A stretch of 7,428 nt of DNA from Candidatus Wildermuthbacteria bacterium GWA2_46_15. GTDB lineage: Bacteria; Patescibacteriota; Minisyncoccia; Minisyncoccales; GWA2-46-15. Below are positions 5,429 to 7,428 of the stretch, piece after piece. Position 1 is the stretch's first letter. The number at the start of each line of letters is the position of its first letter. The notes under the pieces were generated by a model. That model saw only the letters and a list, made by a program, of their open reading frames with translations. It was not told the DNA's origin and ran no database searches. The DNA lies in assembly GCA_001823105.1 (NCBI GenBank), contig MHTO01000029.1, positions 1 to 7,428 on the forward strand, given 5' to 3'. Made by a program: the position numbers and the translations under genes.

Positions 5429-5985
5429 ACTTTTTTAAATCGAGAATGCCCTGGTTTTTGTTTTGATATTTTTCTTGCAATTCTTTTTGAGTGCTCACTT
5501 CGTTTAATTATATTTTTATTATCTTTTTTAACAAAATGACGCCTTTGAACTTTATACCAGTCGCCTGTTTCAGATAAATTATCGTTTTTGTCTAGATATC
5601 TCTCTATATTTTGCATCATAATATCCACTTCTTCTTTATCATATCCGCTTCTAAACAATTTATTTCTTATTCTTTCTCGTCCCACAACACTTCTCAATTC
5701 TGATAATTGTTGATCATTTAGTTGTATTTCGCCTGGCGTAGAATCTAAATCATCAGGATTAAGACCGGCTTCTTGGGCCATTAACCTCTGTAATGGGTCT
5801 AAATCAGTACTTCTCACATCCTTAATATTTCTCTCATATTTATTAATGGTCTCTGTTTCGTCTCTACCCGGCAAATTATAATCTAGTTCTGTAATATCTG
5901 GCGGCATCTCCTTTATTGATGCGCGTGTTACAATAGCTCTCCCTTTTCGCCCAGCCCTCTCTTTGACGCCCGATTTTCTAGCCAT
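5416..5985 (-). CDS. Orphan charged protein, function unknown
   Basis: This encodes 189 residues with no signal peptide or membrane segment. A basic N-terminus (1-25, rich in Arg and Lys) and a basic C-terminus (about 145-186, including RRHFVKK and KRIARKISKQK) flank an acidic, helical middle with LDPLQRLMAQEAGL (62-75), LNDQQLSELRSVVGRERI (89-106) and YDKEEVDIMMQNIERYL (115-131). Basic ends suggest nucleic-acid binding, but no family is recognised. ATG 5985 is preceded by AGAGAAG, a modest ribosome-binding site, which supports this start. Composition differs from its neighbours: 19 of 60 bases are G/C at 5521-5580 against 32 of 60 in the isomerase gene at 6241-6300, and 7 of its first 9 Arg codons are AGA or AGG. 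It may be a recent acquisition or a fast-evolving gene. Confidence 0.7.
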   Translation of the reverse strand: MARKSGVKERAGRKGRAIVTRASIKEMPPDITELDYNLPGRDETETINKYERNIKDVRSTDLDPLQRLMAQEAGLNPDDLDSTPGEIQLNDQQLSELRSVVGRERIRNKLFRSGYDKEEVDIMMQNIERYLDKNDNLSETGDWYKVQRRHFVKKDNKNIIKRSEHSKRIARKISKQKPGHSRFKKVALN

Positions 5986-6037
5986 ATCTTCTCTTTTTTT
6001 AATCTTTCAATTTGAAATTTGTTCCGTCATAAAATGA

Positions 6038-6076
6038 ACTCGACCCCGCGGCAAGCCGCGGGGTATCTGGGCGAGT
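6038..6076. repeat. Nested palindrome D, copy 1
   Basis: An inner 9-bp stem CCCCGCGGC (6044-6052)/GCCGCGGGG (6055-6063) has centre AA. An outer stem ACTCG (6038-6042)/CGAGT (6072-6076) encloses it. It lies in the spacer between the isomerase stop and the orphan gene's start. Confidence 0.85.
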
Positions 6077-6090
6077 GGCGAACCGAGAAG

Positions 6091-6107
6091 TGTCGGCTCC
6101 GCCGACA
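6091..6107. repeat. Hairpin between the two D palindromes
   Basis: TGTCGGC (6091-6097) pairs with GCCGACA (6101-6107) around a 3-base loop. It stands between D copies 1 and 2, giving three consecutive GC-rich hairpins in an otherwise AT-rich spacer. Confidence 0.75.
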
Positions 6108-6116
6108 ACATTACAG

Positions 6117-6156
6117 ACTCCTTCATCCCCGTGGCAAGCCACGGGGTTTTCGGAGT
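6117..6156. repeat. Nested palindrome D, copy 2
   Basis: The inner stem CCCCGTGGC (6127-6135)/GCCACGGGG (6138-6146) has centre AA, and the outer stem is ACTCC (6117-6121)/GGAGT (6152-6156). Each stem differs from copy 1 by one compensated base pair. Only the plus strand has a short T tract (6147-6150) after the inner stem, and no plus-strand gene is present here. It lies about 25 bp past the isomerase stop and could shape that transcript's 3' end. Confidence 0.85.
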
Positions 6157-6180
6157 TGCGGTATAAAAAATAAGAAAAGA

Positions 6181-7140
6181 TTACTTCATTTTTTTGTAAG
6201 CGGCGATGGCGGGGACGGAAAGAGGGTCCGCGCGCTTGGCTTGCGCCAAAAAGTACGCGGCATACGCGCCATGCCAAATAATTTCCAGCGAGGCGGCTAT
6301 TGGGTCGGCCGACACGGAAACGCTTAAGCCATCCGCCATTTGTCCCGCCAAAATCCGCATCGCTTTTAAAGCTTGCGGCGACGCTTTGGGACGGACAAAA
6401 AATCGTCCCGCCCAATCCTCGGCATAATCTGCCCACGCTTCCGGTAAATGGTGAGCGCCCTCGGGCCAAGTAATCCATTGCGCCGGCGTTTTACCGGATT
6501 CATTTATCATATTGGCAAAAGCGTGCAGAGCGCCAGCTAAAGCCGTGTCGCCGGAAATAAGCCACGGTTGTCGCGCGTTATTTTTCGCGGCGGTTGAGAT
6601 TGTCGGCAAATTTTTTGGTTTGGACGCGGCTTTGAGCATTTTTTGCCATTGGCTTAATTTCAAATCCGTTAAATTAAAAACTTGTAAAAGCTCGCGCCAG
6701 GCGGAAAGTTGCAAAGGCAAACCGAGTCGCGGCTGTTCGGATGGATTAACGGAAAAATCCAAAAGCAACAGCGGCCAATTTTTATCCCGCGCAAATCTCG
6801 CTAGCGGCCCGCCGCCCGTAATAACGGCTTTGGGACCTTTGTGCCTCACGCCAATTTTTTTGGCGGCGAGTAAAATTTCTTCAGTCGCGCCGGAATAGCT
6901 GTCAAAAACCAACAAGTCGCTAGACGCGGGCGAGGCGAAATTTTGGCTGTCGCGCACATTTATCAACGGCGCTTTGATGGCACCGGCCGAGAAAAAAATT
7001 TCAGAAGGCAAGGCCGAACCGCCCATATCATAAACCCAAATCACCGCTGGTTTTTTGGCTTTTTTAGGCAGATTAAACAACTTGGGTTTGGTTAAACCCT
7101 GCTCCACAAAAGAAGCCATTGTTTCAAGATATAAATCCAT
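6181..7140 (-). CDS. SIS-family bifunctional phosphoglucose/phosphomannose isomerase homologue
   Basis: The 319-residue protein matches the archaeal-type PGI/PMI family, which interconverts glucose-6-phosphate or mannose-6-phosphate with fructose-6-phosphate in the cytoplasm, linking glycolysis with sugar-nucleotide supply. The sugar-phosphate-binding SIS motifs are DMGGSA (38-43) and SYSGATEE (81-88). QPR (136-138) fits the family's PPR-like site, with Arg138. NES gives Glu214 and HH gives His230/231; the 16-residue spacing from Glu214 to His230 equals that of the catalytic pair Glu203/His219 that I recall for the Pyrobaculum enzyme. The C-terminus RADPLSVPAIAAYKKMK resembles the family's closing motif, with Lys316 or Lys317 as the likely catalytic lysine. 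ATG 7140 is chosen over an upstream ATG at 7233, whose extra 31 residues come from repeat and promoter DNA. Substrate range cannot be read from sequence. Confidence 0.88.
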   Translation of the reverse strand: MDLYLETMASFVEQGLTKPKLFNLPKKAKKPAVIWVYDMGGSALPSEIFFSAGAIKAPLINVRDSQNFASPASSDLLVFDSYSGATEEILLAAKKIGVRHKGPKAVITGGGPLARFARDKNWPLLLLDFSVNPSEQPRLGLPLQLSAWRELLQVFNLTDLKLSQWQKMLKAASKPKNLPTISTAAKNNARQPWLISGDTALAGALHAFANMINESGKTPAQWITWPEGAHHLPEAWADYAEDWAGRFFVRPKASPQALKAMRILAGQMADGLSVSVSADPIAASLEIIWHGAYAAYFLAQAKRADPLSVPAIAAYKKMK

Positions 7141-7146
7141 GGGGAT

Positions 7147-7155
7147 ATTATAGCA
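7147..7155 (-). promoter_or_regulatory. Extended -10 promoter of the isomerase gene
   Basis: The minus strand reads TGCTATAAT from 7155 to 7147, a perfect extended -10. ATG 7140 begins six bases after it, the same spacing as at 53 and 1533. No good -35 is visible 16-18 bp upstream, which is usual for extended -10 promoters. A leaderless mRNA is predicted. Confidence 0.65.
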
Positions 7156-7201
7156 TAAGAGATTTGAGATGCGAGAAACGAGAAGTGAAACAGCCCCGCT
7201 C

Positions 7202-7239
7202 GTCATTGCGAACCCGCTCAGCGGGTGAAGCAATCCCTA
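7202..7239 (+). repeat. Repeat module B, copy 3
   Basis: It begins GTCATTGCGA and ends GCAATCCCTA, as in copy 2. Outer stem ATTGC/GCAAT encloses inner stem ACCCGC/GCGGGT with loop TCA. Its last three bases (CTA) are the TAG stop of the DUF167 gene on the other strand. Confidence 0.85.
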
Positions 7240-7428
7240 CATATACACCGCGATTTTTTTGTTTTTACTTTTGTGGCCGGAAATGATGATAATATTTTTT
7301 ATGGGCGCGACAAAATAATTCGCGACTAATTTTATCACCGCGCTATTTGCTCCGCCTTCTTTGGGTTTGGTCTTCACGCTCGCCAAAAACTTTTCACCAA
7401 CTTTTTCCAAGCTGTTTTCTCTCGCATT
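7237..7428 (-). CDS. DUF167/YggU family protein, 3' part only
   Basis: The frame is open from the right edge to TAG at 7239-7237 and gives the last 63 residues; the start lies outside the window. The sequence carries the family signature: a strand FLASVKTKP, then KEGGANSAVIKLVANYF, then IIIISGHKSKNKKIAVYM. This matches the PxEGKAN...LIxxLAxxF...SGxxSRxK pattern of DUF167. The family is a small, widely conserved cytoplasmic fold of unknown biochemical function. About 10-30 N-terminal residues are probably missing, judged by usual family size. It lies upstream of the isomerase gene on the same strand, but the isomerase has its own promoter between them, so they need not be co-transcribed. The stop codon falls in repeat module B. 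Confidence 0.85.
   Translation of the reverse strand, partial: NARENSLEKVGEKFLASVKTKPKEGGANSAVIKLVANYFVAPIKNIIIISGHKSKNKKIAVYM

Noticed and set aside
6038..6156. The run of hairpins as a CRISPR array or riboswitch
   Set aside because: There are only two unequal copies, with no regular spacers and no cas genes. They lie after a stop codon and show no known riboswitch core.
5999..6478. Minus-strand ORF of 159 codons spanning the D palindromes and the isomerase 3' end
   Set aside because: It overlaps the well-supported isomerase gene in another frame, and its 3' part translates the hairpin spacer.

Overview
The window reads like a chromosomal piece of a small-genome bacterium, most likely of the candidate phyla radiation (Patescibacteria). 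This is inferred from an archaeal-type phosphoglucose/phosphomannose isomerase homologue, a short primary sigma factor with a lysine-rich head, several small orphan proteins, and intergenic spacers full of short palindromic modules. No taxonomic search was possible.

Layout. Plus strand, left: a transglutaminase-like Cys/His protein (53-670), a possible 38-residue ORF (730-846) that overlaps the next gene, a secreted C39-like cysteine peptidase (843-1481), and a small acidic helical protein (1533-1874). Minus strand, rest of the window, in order of transcription from the right: the 3' end of a DUF167/YggU gene (7237-7428), the SIS-family sugar-phosphate isomerase (6181-7140), an AT-rich orphan gene (5416-5985), then dnaG (3379-5127) and rpoD (2015-3367) 11 bp apart. 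dnaG and rpoD form a reduced macromolecular-synthesis operon, which supplies the replication primase and the housekeeping sigma factor. The left-hand plus-strand genes converge on rpoD.

Two things stand out. First, three genes (53, 1533 and 7140) have a TATAAT-like -10 box ending exactly six bases before the chosen ATG. This predicts leaderless mRNAs and corrects three start sites. Second, the spacers hold a mosaic of palindromic modules, many beginning GTCAT. They occur in several copies whose stems differ by compensating base changes, so the folded form appears to have been conserved. Clusters of them sit on both outer sides of dnaG-rpoD, between the isomerase gene and the orphan gene, and between the isomerase and DUF167 genes. 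This structured repeat family is the best candidate here for something under-described. No RNA genes, insertion-sequence transposases or CRISPR arrays were seen.
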